A stretch of DNA of 64,000 nucleotides, taken from the NCBI RefSeq assembly GCF_001644025.1, contig NZ_LUUK01000196.1:62001-126000 (forward strand), read 5' to 3'. A model generated the notes under the pieces. That model saw only the letters and a list, made by a program, of their open reading frames with translations. It made no database searches and was not told where the DNA came from. Source of the stretch: Methylomonas koyamae. GTDB lineage: Bacteria > Pseudomonadota > Gammaproteobacteria > Methylococcales > Methylomonadaceae. Positions within the stretch are counted from its first letter, which is position 1. The number at the start of each line of letters is the position of its first letter. Of this stretch, positions 9,187 through 17,144 are shown in pieces. The translations under genes were made by a program, and so were the position numbers.

Positions 9187-9238
9187 TTTCCGCTATATTC
9201 GGAAATCTCCCAACCAATAAGTATCATCTTTTAAGATG
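9187..9238 (-). promoter_or_regulatory. Two small hairpins in the region ahead of the metalloprotease gene
   Basis: TTTCCG (9187-9192) pairs with CGGAAA (9200-9205) around a 7-base loop, and CATCTT (9225-9230) pairs with AAGATG (9233-9238). They lie between the nspC stop (9340) and the protease start (9120). Neither has a T tract, so they may be leader structure or processing sites. I could not match them to a known riboswitch. Confidence 0.3.
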
Positions 9239-9339
9239 GACACTCCCTTTATTTGAAACACGAAGTTATTGTAGGAATTCACCGAACCGAATTTGTGAAA
9301 CCGGTCCGGTTTAGCGGGATACACGGAAAAATCGGCCGA

Positions 9340-10494
9340 TTAATCCGCGGGTCTTAGAGACGGCTCACAATTGGCGGAATGCCATTGTTCGCGATAGACA
9401 TCGTAGGCATATTGCTGGCGAATTTGCAGGCTACCGGCCGACAATGAATAGACATCCGGCAAGTTATAGCCGTTAAAACGATTGGCCTTGATCAGACTGT
9501 AGGCGCCGAGCTCGGCGAACACCAATTTTTCGCCCACCTCCGGCACACGCCGAAAACGGTAAGTACCGAATACGTCACCGGCCAAACAGGTAGACCCGGC
9601 CACTATCGCCGAATGCAAGCCGTATTCATCGCTATCCAACAATCGGGGTTGGCGTTGGTACTCGAAGACTTCCGGATGATGGTTGATCGACGTATCCACA
9701 ATCAGCACGGTTTTGCCGTCGCTGTCGAAGCGATCCAGCACTGTAGTCACCAAATAACCGGCGTCGCCGACCAAGGCCTTGCCCGGCTCCAAAAACACCG
9801 ACAATCCAAAGCTTTCGCGCAAGCGTCGCAAGACCTGAACCAACTGGCCGGGTGCGTCGCGGTAACGATAGCCGCCACCCAGATTCAGCCAGTGTAAGGT
9901 TGGCGCCTTCATCAGCAATGGCTGGATCACGGCCAGGGTTTTCATCAGCGGGGTAAAATCCGTGCTGTCGAATACGTTATGAAAGTGCAAACCCTTAACG
10001 CCCGGCGGCAAGCCGCCGCTCAATTCGGCGACGTCCACGCCCAGCTTGGAATGCGGCCGACACGGGTCGAAGCGCGGGTCGTCGATAAACGAAAGTTTCG
10101 GGTTGATCCGCAATCCCTTGGAGGCATACAAGGAGTTATCAGCCAGGCGCTGATACTGGCTCAAGGAGTTGAAGCTGATATGAGTGCAAATTTTGCGCAA
10201 TTCGGCGATTTCGGCCGGGCGTAGACCTGGTGAAGTCAAATGCACGGTGCCGGACCCGCCCAGAATTTCGTAAGCCCATCGCGCCTCGAACAAGGAACTG
10301 ACCGAAAAACCGTCGATTCGCCCGCGCAACGATTCCATTAAAAAGCCCAAGGGCAAGGCCTTGATCGAATACAGCACGTGACAGCCGGCCATATCCCGCA
10401 AGGCCAACAACGGTCGCAAATTTTCGGCGACTTTGTCCATGTCCAACACAAAAGCCGGCGTCGTCTCGACGCTCTCCAAACACGCTCTAAACAT
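9340..10494 (-). CDS. nspC: Carboxynorspermidine/carboxyspermidine decarboxylase
   Basis: The 384-residue protein is an alanine-racemase-fold, PLP-dependent decarboxylase. The PLP-binding lysine is expected in HVLYSIKAL (Lys45). NspC-type blocks include HISFNSLSQY, PKLSFIDDPRFDPCRPHSKLGV (shown in part), LHFHN, LNLGGG and EPGKA. The enzyme removes CO2 from carboxynorspermidine or carboxyspermidine to make norspermidine or spermidine. Start at ATG 10494, preceded by GAGAGGGGTGA. It lies 2 bases after the stop of the formyl-THF cyclo-ligase gene, so it is probably the last gene of the mutL-miaA operon. The usual partner, the saccharopine-dehydrogenase-like carboxynorspermidine dehydrogenase, is not in this window. 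Confidence 0.9.
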   Translation of the reverse strand: MFRACLESVETTPAFVLDMDKVAENLRPLLALRDMAGCHVLYSIKALPLGFLMESLRGRIDGFSVSSLFEARWAYEILGGSGTVHLTSPGLRPAEIAELRKICTHISFNSLSQYQRLADNSLYASKGLRINPKLSFIDDPRFDPCRPHSKLGVDVAELSGGLPPGVKGLHFHNVFDSTDFTPLMKTLAVIQPLLMKAPTLHWLNLGGGYRYRDAPGQLVQVLRRLRESFGLSVFLEPGKALVGDAGYLVTTVLDRFDSDGKTVLIVDTSINHHPEVFEYQRQPRLLDSDEYGLHSAIVAGSTCLAGDVFGTYRFRRVPEVGEKLVFAELGAYSLIKANRFNGYNLPDVYSLSAGSLQIRQQYAYDVYREQWHSANCEPSLRPAD

Positions 10495-10496
10495 CG

Positions 10497-11099
10497 TCAC
10501 CCCTCTCTCCCCCTGCCACGGTAAAGCGCGGCTTCGGTTATCACATAATCCATAAACACATCGTGCGGCTCGGTCACGACGTCGGATACCAATTGAGACT
10601 CGTAGCAAATGCCGACCAATAAACAATCGGCTCGAACCTGACTCAACAAACGATCGTAGTACCCGGCGCCGTTGCCCAAACGCCCGCCGCGCTTATCGAA
10701 AGCCACGCCTGGCACCAGTACCAAATCCAGATCGGTGACCGCCACTTGCCGCTCGGGTTGGTAGCGTCTTTCTACCGGCGGTTCCGGAATCCGCCAGGTA
10801 CCGGGCCGCAACTCGGATAAATCGTTCAAACCCCACAAACCCAAACAGCGCGCGCCGCCGGCGTCCTCGGTGCAATAAGGCACGACCACCGACTTTCCTA
10901 GCGCCAAGGTGTCGTTAATCGCCGTATGGGTCTGGACTTCAGAACGACAACCGACATACCACAGCACCGTAACGGCGGTCTGAAACCAGATCTGATTCAT
11001 TAAGCGACATTGGATTGCCGCGCTATGCAAAGCCGGCTCGCTTTGCATAGCTCTGGCTCGATACGCTTGCCGGCGCTGATCGGCTTTAGTCATGTTCAA
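10497..11099 (-). CDS. 5-formyltetrahydrofolate cyclo-ligase
   Basis: The 200-residue cytosolic enzyme converts 5-formyl-THF to 5,10-methenyl-THF with ATP. The diagnostic C-terminal motif GGRLGNGAGYYDRLL is present, along with DLVLVPGVAFD. The N-terminal basic helix (TKADQRRQAYRARA) is typical of the YgfA/MTHFS family. Two starts are possible, ATG 11099 or ATG 11093 (MTKAD). Both overlap the end of miaA (stop at 11086), implying translational coupling. The enzyme is sometimes encoded next to zapA and 6S RNA in gammaproteobacteria; here it sits in the mutL-miaA operon instead. Confidence 0.93.
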   Translation of the reverse strand: MNMTKADQRRQAYRARAMQSEPALHSAAIQCRLMNQIWFQTAVTVLWYVGCRSEVQTHTAINDTLALGKSVVVPYCTEDAGGARCLGLWGLNDLSELRPGTWRIPEPPVERRYQPERQVAVTDLDLVLVPGVAFDKRGGRLGNGAGYYDRLLSQVRADCLLVGICYESQLVSDVVTEPHDVFMDYVITEAALYRGRGREG

Positions 11100-12024
11100 C
11101 CGCCGCCAGCGCTTGCGCCAATAAATCCGGTGCCTCGCTCAACAAATGCAGCGCGTCCTGTTCCTTACGCAGCCAAGTGAATTGGCGCTTGGCAAGTTGA
11201 CGGGTGGCAACGATGGCTTTCTCCCGAAAGGTCGCGAAATCGTATTCGCCGTCCAGATAGCTCCAGGCCTGGCGATAGCCGACGCAACGCACCGACGGCA
11301 TCGCCGTATCCAGGTCGCCGCGCGCGCGCAACGCCCGTACTTCGTCGATAAATCCGCCGGCCAACATTGCGTCGAAACGCCGTGCGATCTTGTCGTGCAA
11401 GGTAGCTCGGTGTTCCGGAGCCACGATCAATTTGACATAGCGGTAAGGCGTTTCGACCTCGCCGGCCGCACCGAAAAAACTGCTCAGCGGCCGGCCGCTG
11501 AGTTGGTAAACCTCCAGCGCCCGCTGTACCCGTTGCGGATCGTTGGCGTGGATGCGCGCCGCCGCTTGCGGATCGACTTGCGCTAGGCGGGCGTGCATCG
11601 CCGCCTTGCCGAATTCAGCCAACTCGCTGTCCAGCCGGCGCCGCAGGTCGGCATCGGCGGCCGGCAATCGAGCCAAACCTTGGGTTAACGCGCTGAAATA
11701 CAGCATCGTGCCGCCGACCAGAATCGGCAACCGGCCGCGTTGCAGGATGTCGTCGATCGCGGCCAGGGCTCGATCGCGGAATTGGCCGGTCGAAAAGCTA
11801 TCGCGCGGATCGAGGATGTCGATCAAATGATGCGGGACGCCGCCGCGCTCGGCCGGCGTCGGTTTAGCGGTACCTATGTCCATGCCGCGATACACCAGCG
11901 CCGAATCGACGCTGACGATTTCGCTGTTCATCGCTTGCGCCATGGCCACCGCCAACGCCGACTTGCCGGATGCGGTCGGCCCCATCAACAAGACCACCTT
12001 GGCTTTGCTCGGCTGCTCCATCAT
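11086..12024 (-). CDS. miaA: tRNA dimethylallyltransferase
   Basis: The 312-residue enzyme transfers a dimethylallyl group to N6 of A37 in tRNAs that read UNN codons. The P-loop is GPTASGKS near the N-terminus, followed by the family motifs SVDSALVYRGMDIGTAKP and HHLIDILDP, then LVGGTMLYF. The C-terminal region retains RQLAKRQFTWLR. Start ATG 12024 overlaps the mutL stop as ATGA; translation from here gives MMEQPSKAK. mutL-miaA order is the classical one, but hfq, the usual next gene in Enterobacteria and Pseudomonas, is absent. Confidence 0.96.
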   Translation of the reverse strand: MMEQPSKAKVVLLMGPTASGKSALAVAMAQAMNSEIVSVDSALVYRGMDIGTAKPTPAERGGVPHHLIDILDPRDSFSTGQFRDRALAAIDDILQRGRLPILVGGTMLYFSALTQGLARLPAADADLRRRLDSELAEFGKAAMHARLAQVDPQAAARIHANDPQRVQRALEVYQLSGRPLSSFFGAAGEVETPYRYVKLIVAPEHRATLHDKIARRFDAMLAGGFIDEVRALRARGDLDTAMPSVRCVGYRQAWSYLDGEYDFATFREKAIVATRQLAKRQFTWLRKEQDALHLLSEAPDLLAQALAAVEHD

Positions 12025-13871
12025 TGACCGCGCATGAAAAAGCGGTCCAGATCCTGGTGGCTCAAGCGTACCCAAGTCGGTCTGCCGTGATTGCATTGAC
12101 CAATACGCTCGGTTTGCTCCATGTCGCGCAGCAAGGCATTCATTTCGTCGATACTGAGCTTGCGGCGGGCTCTGACCGAACCGTGGCAAGCCATCGTCGC
12201 CAACACAGCATTGATTTTCTCCTCGACTTGGCGACTGAAGCCGTCGTTGAGCAAATCGGCCAACAAATCGCGCACCAGCCGATCGACATCGGTCTTCGCC
12301 AGCAGGGCCGGCGTCGCGCGCAGCACCACGGTTTCCGGCCCGGAGCGGGTCAATTCGAAGCCCAAGTCGTGAAAAAACGCATGCTCGCGTTCGGCAAGAT
12401 CGGCCTCGGCGGCCGTCACCTGCAATTTGATCGGCAGCAACAAAGGCTGGGAGACGATGGCGGACTGATGGTAATGCTGCTTCAAGCGCTCGTAAGTCAC
12501 TCGCTCGTGGGCGGCATGCGCATCGACCAGAATTATGCCGTCGGCCGTTTCGGCCAGAATGTAGATATTGTGGATATGCGCCACCGCGAAACCCAGCGGC
12601 GGCATCGCCGAGGCCGGCGCGGCGGCGGGCGGCGTATCGTCGGTCGGATAGAGTTTGGCGTAGGCCAGGATTTGCTCCGGCACGTTAACCGCCGGCCGCG
12701 CCGTTGGCCGGTAAGCGCTTGGCTCCGGCTGTCCGGTCCGCGCCGGCGGCTCGGACAAGTCCAACGGTAAAGAGGCTTGCAACGGCGCTGGCGCGGCAGC
12801 CGGATTCGGAACTTGCACTTGGGCATCAGGCAAGCTTTGATGGTCTATCGCGATGCCCCCCTCGCTACCGGGTCGCTGAGCCGCCAGACTGCGATGCAAA
12901 GCCTGGAACAAAAAATCGTGTACCGTCCGGCCCTCACGAAACCTCACCTCCAGTTTGGTCGGATGCGCATTCACATCGACCAGTGCCGGGTCCAGCGTCA
13001 AATACAACACAAACACCGGGTGGCGACCGTGATACAGGACGTCCTGATAGGCTTGCTTGACCGCGTGCGCGACCAGCCTGTCCTTGATCAAGCGGCCGTT
13101 GACGTAAAAAAACTGCTGATCCTGCTGACCGCGCGAAAAAGTCGGCAAGCCTACCCATCCGTGTAACTGCAGACCGGAGGCGGCGTAATCGATCTTCACC
13201 GACAGCTCGATAAACGCCGAGCCGCAGATCGCGGCGATGCGTTTTTCCTGCTCGGTCAGGCTGGTGGCCGGCTTCAGATGCAGAATCTCGCGCTGATTGT
13301 GGTTCAACACGAAACCGACATCGAAACGGGCCAAGGCGAGTTTTTGGATCAGGCTTTCGATATGAGCAAACTCGGTTTTCTCGGCTTTTAGAAATTTGCG
13401 GCGGGCCGGGGTGTTGTAGAACAAATCGCGGACATCCACGGTGGTCCCGGCTGGATGCGGATCGGGTTGCGGATCGAAGTTTTTTTCGGTGCCGTCCGCA
13501 CTGACCAGCCAGGCGCAATCGGCCTCCGGGGTGCGGGAAATCAAGGTCAACCGCGCCACCGAACTGATGCTGGGCAAGGCCTCGCCGCGAAACCCCATGG
13601 TCCCGACCTGCTCCAGATCGTCCAACGACGCGATTTTGCTGGTGGCGTGGCGAGATAACGCCAGCGCCAGGTCGTCCTTGACGATGCCGCAGCCGTTGTC
13701 GCGAATCCGAATTTGGCGGATACCGCCCTGCTCGATGTCTATCGTGACTTGGTTGGCGCCAGCGTCGAAGCAGTTCTCGACCAATTCCTTAACCACCGAC
13801 GCCGGACGCTCGACGACCTCGCCGGCGGCGATCTGGTTGACCAGTTGAGGAGGTAAAGCGTGTATCCGCAT
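12021..13871 (-). CDS. mutL: DNA mismatch repair protein MutL, endonuclease-type
   Basis: The 616-residue protein has the GHKL ATPase motifs NQIAAGEVVERPASV, ENCFDAGA, IRDNGCGI and GFRGEALPSI. After a Pro/Ala-rich linker (about 345-430), the C-terminal dimerisation domain contains DAHAAHERVTYE, which fits the DQHAx2Ex4E metal-binding motif of MutL proteins with nicking activity. ACHGSVRA and QCNHGRPTW follow, as in Pseudomonas MutL. This differs from E. coli MutL, which lacks the motif and relies on MutH. Start ATG 13871 (MRIHALPPQLVNQIA) fits the family; upstream codons in frame are not conserved. It is the first gene of a four-gene operon. Confidence 0.96.
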   Translation of the reverse strand: MRIHALPPQLVNQIAAGEVVERPASVVKELVENCFDAGANQVTIDIEQGGIRQIRIRDNGCGIVKDDLALALSRHATSKIASLDDLEQVGTMGFRGEALPSISSVARLTLISRTPEADCAWLVSADGTEKNFDPQPDPHPAGTTVDVRDLFYNTPARRKFLKAEKTEFAHIESLIQKLALARFDVGFVLNHNQREILHLKPATSLTEQEKRIAAICGSAFIELSVKIDYAASGLQLHGWVGLPTFSRGQQDQQFFYVNGRLIKDRLVAHAVKQAYQDVLYHGRHPVFVLYLTLDPALVDVNAHPTKLEVRFREGRTVHDFLFQALHRSLAAQRPGSEGGIAIDHQSLPDAQVQVPNPAAAPAPLQASLPLDLSEPPARTGQPEPSAYRPTARPAVNVPEQILAYAKLYPTDDTPPAAAPASAMPPLGFAVAHIHNIYILAETADGIILVDAHAAHERVTYERLKQHYHQSAIVSQPLLLPIKLQVTAAEADLAEREHAFFHDLGFELTRSGPETVVLRATPALLAKTDVDRLVRDLLADLLNDGFSRQVEEKINAVLATMACHGSVRARRKLSIDEMNALLRDMEQTERIGQCNHGRPTWVRLSHQDLDRFFMRGQ

Positions 13872-13963
13872 GGCAAGCGCCCAAAAAGCGCGTATTTTAA
13901 CGGATAGCGACTCGAACGGGGATTTGGAGCCTTGTCCCATGACACATAAGCCTAGACGAGGGG

Positions 13964-14170
13964 ATGTATGTCCAGTGCGAGATGCGCCTGATGCTGCAAA
14001 AGTTGGGATGTGGAGACATGATCGTGACTATACATACTCAAGCACTCAACACGCAGGCTCAAGTGCAAGGCTTCGTTTCCAACAACGAAGCCATCTGGTC
14101 TCCGCTGACGGATCGGGCAGCGGCTTACGACTGGATGACCGATACGCTCAAGCTGTTTCGTTTTTCATAA
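13964..14170 (+). pseudogene. Truncated N-terminal remnant of an integrase-core transposase
   Basis: The short frame, 68 codons at most, contains ALNTQAQVQGFV followed by DRAAAYDWMTDTLKLFRFS and a stop. This resembles the start of a family of DDE/integrase-core transposases in which an N-terminal L-x-T-x-x-Q-V/I-x-x-F segment and a DRxxxYxWI-xxTLxxFxY segment precede the helix-turn-helix. The reading frame ends exactly where the HTH should begin, and I see no continuation downstream. It lies between divergently read mutL and a GNAT gene. Family identity is from memory of the motif, so treat as tentative. Confidence 0.4.
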
Positions 14171-14202
14171 AAAATATCAAAGACTTGCCAGCATAAATCG
14201 AT

Positions 14203-14661
14203 TCAAAAATCCACCCGCATCACCGTCACGGCGTGGCCTCGGTAAAATTCCTCGGCCACGCTCCGCCAACCTAGACGGCGGTAAAAACTCGCGCGATCCG
14301 GCGTGAACAAATATAAAGCGCCGACGCCGGCCGCCTCGACTTGCGCCATCGCATGGCGCACTAGTGCCGAACCGACGCCGCGATCGCGAAATTCCGGCGC
14401 CACGTAGACGCTGGCCAACCACGGACTCAGTTCCGGCCGGGTATCCATGTCGGATTCGATGATAGCGGCGGAGCCAGCCAGCCTACCCTGCCACTTGCCG
14501 ACAAAAGTACTCGGCACCAAGTCCGCGCCTAGATAAGCCTGCATTCGAGCGACCCGCTCACTCAGGACGAAGCCGGGGTTTAAGTCGGCCCACTGCTGAT
14601 GGTGCCAAGCAGCCAAGGTTGGCAGATGCTCGGGCTCGGCCGCTAAATCGATAATGTGCAT
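14203..14661 (-). CDS. GNAT family N-acetyltransferase
   Basis: The 152-residue protein has the acetyl-CoA-binding signature of GNAT enzymes: the beta-4 strand ASVYVAPEFRDRGVGSALV, with the pyrophosphate-binding R-x-x-G-x-G/A loop (RDRGVG), then ALYLFTPDRASFYRRLGW. The closest general type is the small stand-alone GNAT enzymes that act on amines or small molecules. The substrate cannot be predicted. It is monocistronic, 540 bases to the right of the transposase remnant start and convergent with it. Confidence 0.87.
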   Translation of the reverse strand: MHIIDLAAEPEHLPTLAAWHHQQWADLNPGFVLSERVARMQAYLGADLVPSTFVGKWQGRLAGSAAIIESDMDTRPELSPWLASVYVAPEFRDRGVGSALVRHAMAQVEAAGVGALYLFTPDRASFYRRLGWRSVAEEFYRGHAVTVMRVDF

Positions 14662-14859
14662 CGCTGGTCTGTGGCGTTTTTAAAAAAACCCGAGTGCGCT
14701 CGATGACGCGGAAGGCGGCAATTTTAAATCAAAATCGGCTCGGCGAAGCTCTCGGTTGAAAAGGTCATGGTGACGCGCCTGGAAATGCGCTTAGATTCCA
14801 CTTGGTGAACGCCAGAACTTCGTGCGGCAACGTGGACCAATCTTCTGTCTGGCGCCCCG

Positions 14860-15759
14860 CTAACTCAGCACCCGTTGCTGTTTGATCTTGGCGTCGAAAT
14901 GATCGATGTCGCCGATCAATTCGCACCGGGACAAATCCGCCAGGGCGTGTGAGGCGATGTAATCCGCACCGCTGCCGCCCAACCAAAGCTTGCTGTCGAG
15001 ACTGGCGCCGAGTATCTGTTTTAGTTCCAAGAGCGTCGCTGTTTCCGGCGGCGTCTTCACCAGCCCCATGACCAGCGCGTCCGGACGTAAATGCGCGGCG
15101 GCGGCGACAATATCGGCCGCCGGCAAATCGGCGCCGAGGTAATAACATTGGTATTGCTGGGCCGAAGCCACCAGGCAACACAACAGGATTCCGAATTCAT
15201 GCGGCTCGCCGCTCGGGGTCGCGAACATGATGGACGGGTTGTTAGGCGAGGGTCGGTGCAAATTGTTGACCATCGTCAGCACGATACGCTGCACGCAACT
15301 CGAAAACATATGTTCCTGGGCAATGTTCAATCGGCCCTGCTCCCACAAATAACCGACTTTATGCAACGCCGGCAACAAAACGTCTCTGGCGTAGTCCAAC
15401 GGCTCGCTTGCCAACAGCGCCCGTTTCAACAGTTGCTCGCAACGCTCGATCCGATACTCGGCTAATGCATCGACGATTTGCTCGATCAGCGGCAAAGTGC
15501 GCGGCTCGGCCACCGTCGGCGCGGCTTGTTCCTGGAACGCCCGTAATTGCGGGCAATCCATGCCGGCGATCTTACTGATCGGATGGCCGTTGCGAGTCAG
15601 ATTGACCAGCAAGGTCAGTTTTTCCAGGTCTTGCTGGGAATAATAGCGCCGACCGGTACCGGTGCGGGACGGCGTGATACACGAATAGCGTCTCTCCCAG
15701 GCCCTAAGGGTCTCGGGGGTCAAGCCGGTCAACGAGGTAATGGCCTTGATTGAGTACAT
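14860..15759 (-). CDS. CarH/LitR-like MerR-family regulator with cobalamin-binding domain
   Basis: The 299-residue protein has an N-terminal MerR winged helix (residues 1-70: YSIKAITSLTGLTPETLRAWERRY, shown in part, then RRYY). A helical domain and a Rossmann-type cobalamin domain follow. The CarH signature W-x9-EH is exact (Trp139 to Glu149-His150), and an ExHxxG motif is present at 185-190 (EPHEFG), with His187 the expected lower cobalt ligand. In CarH, adenosylcobalamin-bound tetramers repress in the dark and fall apart in light. Divergent transcription from a sigma factor gene and the downstream photolyase and LOV genes support a light-responsive repressor. Whether it binds AdoCbl or another cobalamin is inference. 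Confidence 0.88.
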   Translation of the reverse strand: MYSIKAITSLTGLTPETLRAWERRYSCITPSRTGTGRRYYSQQDLEKLTLLVNLTRNGHPISKIAGMDCPQLRAFQEQAAPTVAEPRTLPLIEQIVDALAEYRIERCEQLLKRALLASEPLDYARDVLLPALHKVGYLWEQGRLNIAQEHMFSSCVQRIVLTMVNNLHRPSPNNPSIMFATPSGEPHEFGILLCCLVASAQQYQCYYLGADLPAADIVAAAAHLRPDALVMGLVKTPPETATLLELKQILGASLDSKLWLGGSGADYIASHALADLSRCELIGDIDHFDAKIKQQRVLS

Positions 15760-15814
15760 TGTTCACGTTTTGTACATTATTTTCTTTGACAAATATTCTA
15801 CAAGGTAGTAACGT
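15754..15814. promoter_or_regulatory. Divergent promoter region with repeated GTACATT boxes
   Basis: Between the merR and sigma genes there are two direct GTACATT copies (15754-15760, overlapping the merR start codon, and 15772-15778), 18 bases apart, and a related CTACAA at about 15799-15804. For the sigma gene, TTGACA (15786-15791) lies 17 bases ahead of TAACGT (15809-15814), a plausible but weak -10. On the minus strand TTGTAG and TAATGT with an 18-base spacer could serve merR. The boxes are good candidates for the CarH-like operator. This is inference. Confidence 0.5.
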
Positions 15815-15847
15815 TATTGCCAACTTAAAAATAAAAAAAGAAACGCT

Positions 15848-17092
15848 ATGTCAGAGCTCACCGCTTCCAATGCATTCGAAGAGATTCAACCGACGCAAGA
15901 ATCGGAAACCTCTCGGCTGGCCGGCAAACTGGAACAGGCCCGGCAACATCTGTCCGTCCTGATTCGGAACGACCGAAGCGCCGCACAAGCCCTTGCCGAA
16001 CAATTGATAAGGCAACTGCAAAAAGGCGGCGATTGTTCCGAGCTGGTGGCCTCCAGAAGTCAGCAAGACTACAAAGCCTTGTTGGACACGCTCGCCATCG
16101 GTTTGAACGTCGATTGCAGCCACTGCCCCGATCAAATCGACCAGATTGTCGATGACGAACTTGTACAAGAAGATTACTTTGTACAACTTTTCGAACCGCA
16201 AAGGCTCAATCAATGCGACGCCATCCGAACTCTGTTACCGCTATTGGACAAACTGCACTTCATGCCCGTATTTTTATTGGCCGTCGCCGCCAGCGCCGAA
16301 GCCTTGATCGAGGATACGGCGTACAAGGCGAGATTGACGGCGGCCAGAAAGGAATTGAAAGCAGCTCGCCAACAAATGATCAGCGCCAACACCGGCCTGG
16401 TGGCCTTCGTCGCCCACAAATACAAAACCAGCAATCTGAGTTTCGACGATTTGATGCAGGAGGGGCTGGTGGGACTCATCAAGGCGGTCGACCGTTTCGA
16501 TCCGGATCGGGGTATCTGCTTTTCCACGTATGCGATTTACTGGATCAAGCAAGCGATTTCCCGCTTGATCGTCAAGCAGGAGCGCATCGTTCGCCTGCCG
16601 GTCGCGCTGGCCGAAAAAGCCAACACCGTGTTCGACGCGATGCGTACCTGTTATTTAAAGAACGAACGTTGGCCGACGCTTGAAGAACTGAAAGCGGGTT
16701 GTGATCTGTCGGAACAGGAGATCAAGACCATCAGCAGCTACTACCAAGCGACTCATTCGCTGGACGCGGCGGTCAACGACGACGAAGACGGCCTGGATCT
16801 GATGGCGAAAATGCAACAGCACCAATTCAGTTTACCGCTGGATGAACTAATAGAAAGGGATTTGGCTCAATACGTCGACAAAGCGGTGGCATCCTTGCCG
16901 GAGAAGCAAGCGGCCATTCTGACGATGCGTTTCGGATTGCGCGATCATACCGAAATGACCTTACAGGCCGTCGCGGACCAACTGCATGTCACCCGGGAAA
17001 GAGTTCGGCAAATTCAGAACGATGCCTTAAAAAAACTGAAACAACAGTTTGGTTTTGACCTTATGCTATTTCTCGAGCCCAGGGATGGCTAA
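15848..17092 (+). CDS. RpoD-like (sigma-70 group 2/3) RNA polymerase sigma factor
   Basis: The 414-residue protein has sigma region 2 at about 175-240 (NTGLVAFVAHKY, DLMQEGLVGLIKAVDRFD, then GICFSTYAIYWIKQAI), a region 3 segment, and region 4 at about 335-405 (SLPEKQAAILTMRFGL, then TLQAVADQLHVTRERVRQIQ). The roughly 170-residue N-terminal part is unlike the acidic RpoD region 1.1 and I do not recognise it. It lacks the length of a housekeeping RpoD, so I read it as an alternative sigma factor. It faces the B12-type MerR repressor and leads into hflK-hflC-ftsH, so it may be a light-induced sigma factor for the downstream genes. Confidence 0.9.
   Translation: MSELTASNAFEEIQPTQESETSRLAGKLEQARQHLSVLIRNDRSAAQALAEQLIRQLQKGGDCSELVASRSQQDYKALLDTLAIGLNVDCSHCPDQIDQIVDDELVQEDYFVQLFEPQRLNQCDAIRTLLPLLDKLHFMPVFLLAVAASAEALIEDTAYKARLTAARKELKAARQQMISANTGLVAFVAHKYKTSNLSFDDLMQEGLVGLIKAVDRFDPDRGICFSTYAIYWIKQAISRLIVKQERIVRLPVALAEKANTVFDAMRTCYLKNERWPTLEELKAGCDLSEQEIKTISSYYQATHSLDAAVNDDEDGLDLMAKMQQHQFSLPLDELIERDLAQYVDKAVASLPEKQAAILTMRFGLRDHTEMTLQAVADQLHVTRERVRQIQNDALKKLKQQFGFDLMLFLEPRDG
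16161..16186. promoter_or_regulatory. Two perfect TTGTACAA palindromes inside the sigma gene
   Basis: TTGTACAA occurs at 16161-16168 and 16179-16186, an 18-base repeat period. This is the same period as the two GTACATT boxes in the merR-sigma promoter region. The match in core (GTACA) and spacing suggests an intragenic operator. The DNA also encodes LVQ and FVQ, so chance cannot be excluded. Confidence 0.3.
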
Positions 17093-17144
17093 CTATAACA
17101 AGTAACGACGCAGGTCAGGCTAACACTTAACAAGAGGAGTGATT

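Noticed and set aside
9121-9339. Possible c-di-GMP or other riboswitch ahead of the metalloprotease gene
   Set aside because: Only two small hairpins are seen; the conserved bases of the GEMM-I, GEMM-II or other riboswitches I know are absent.
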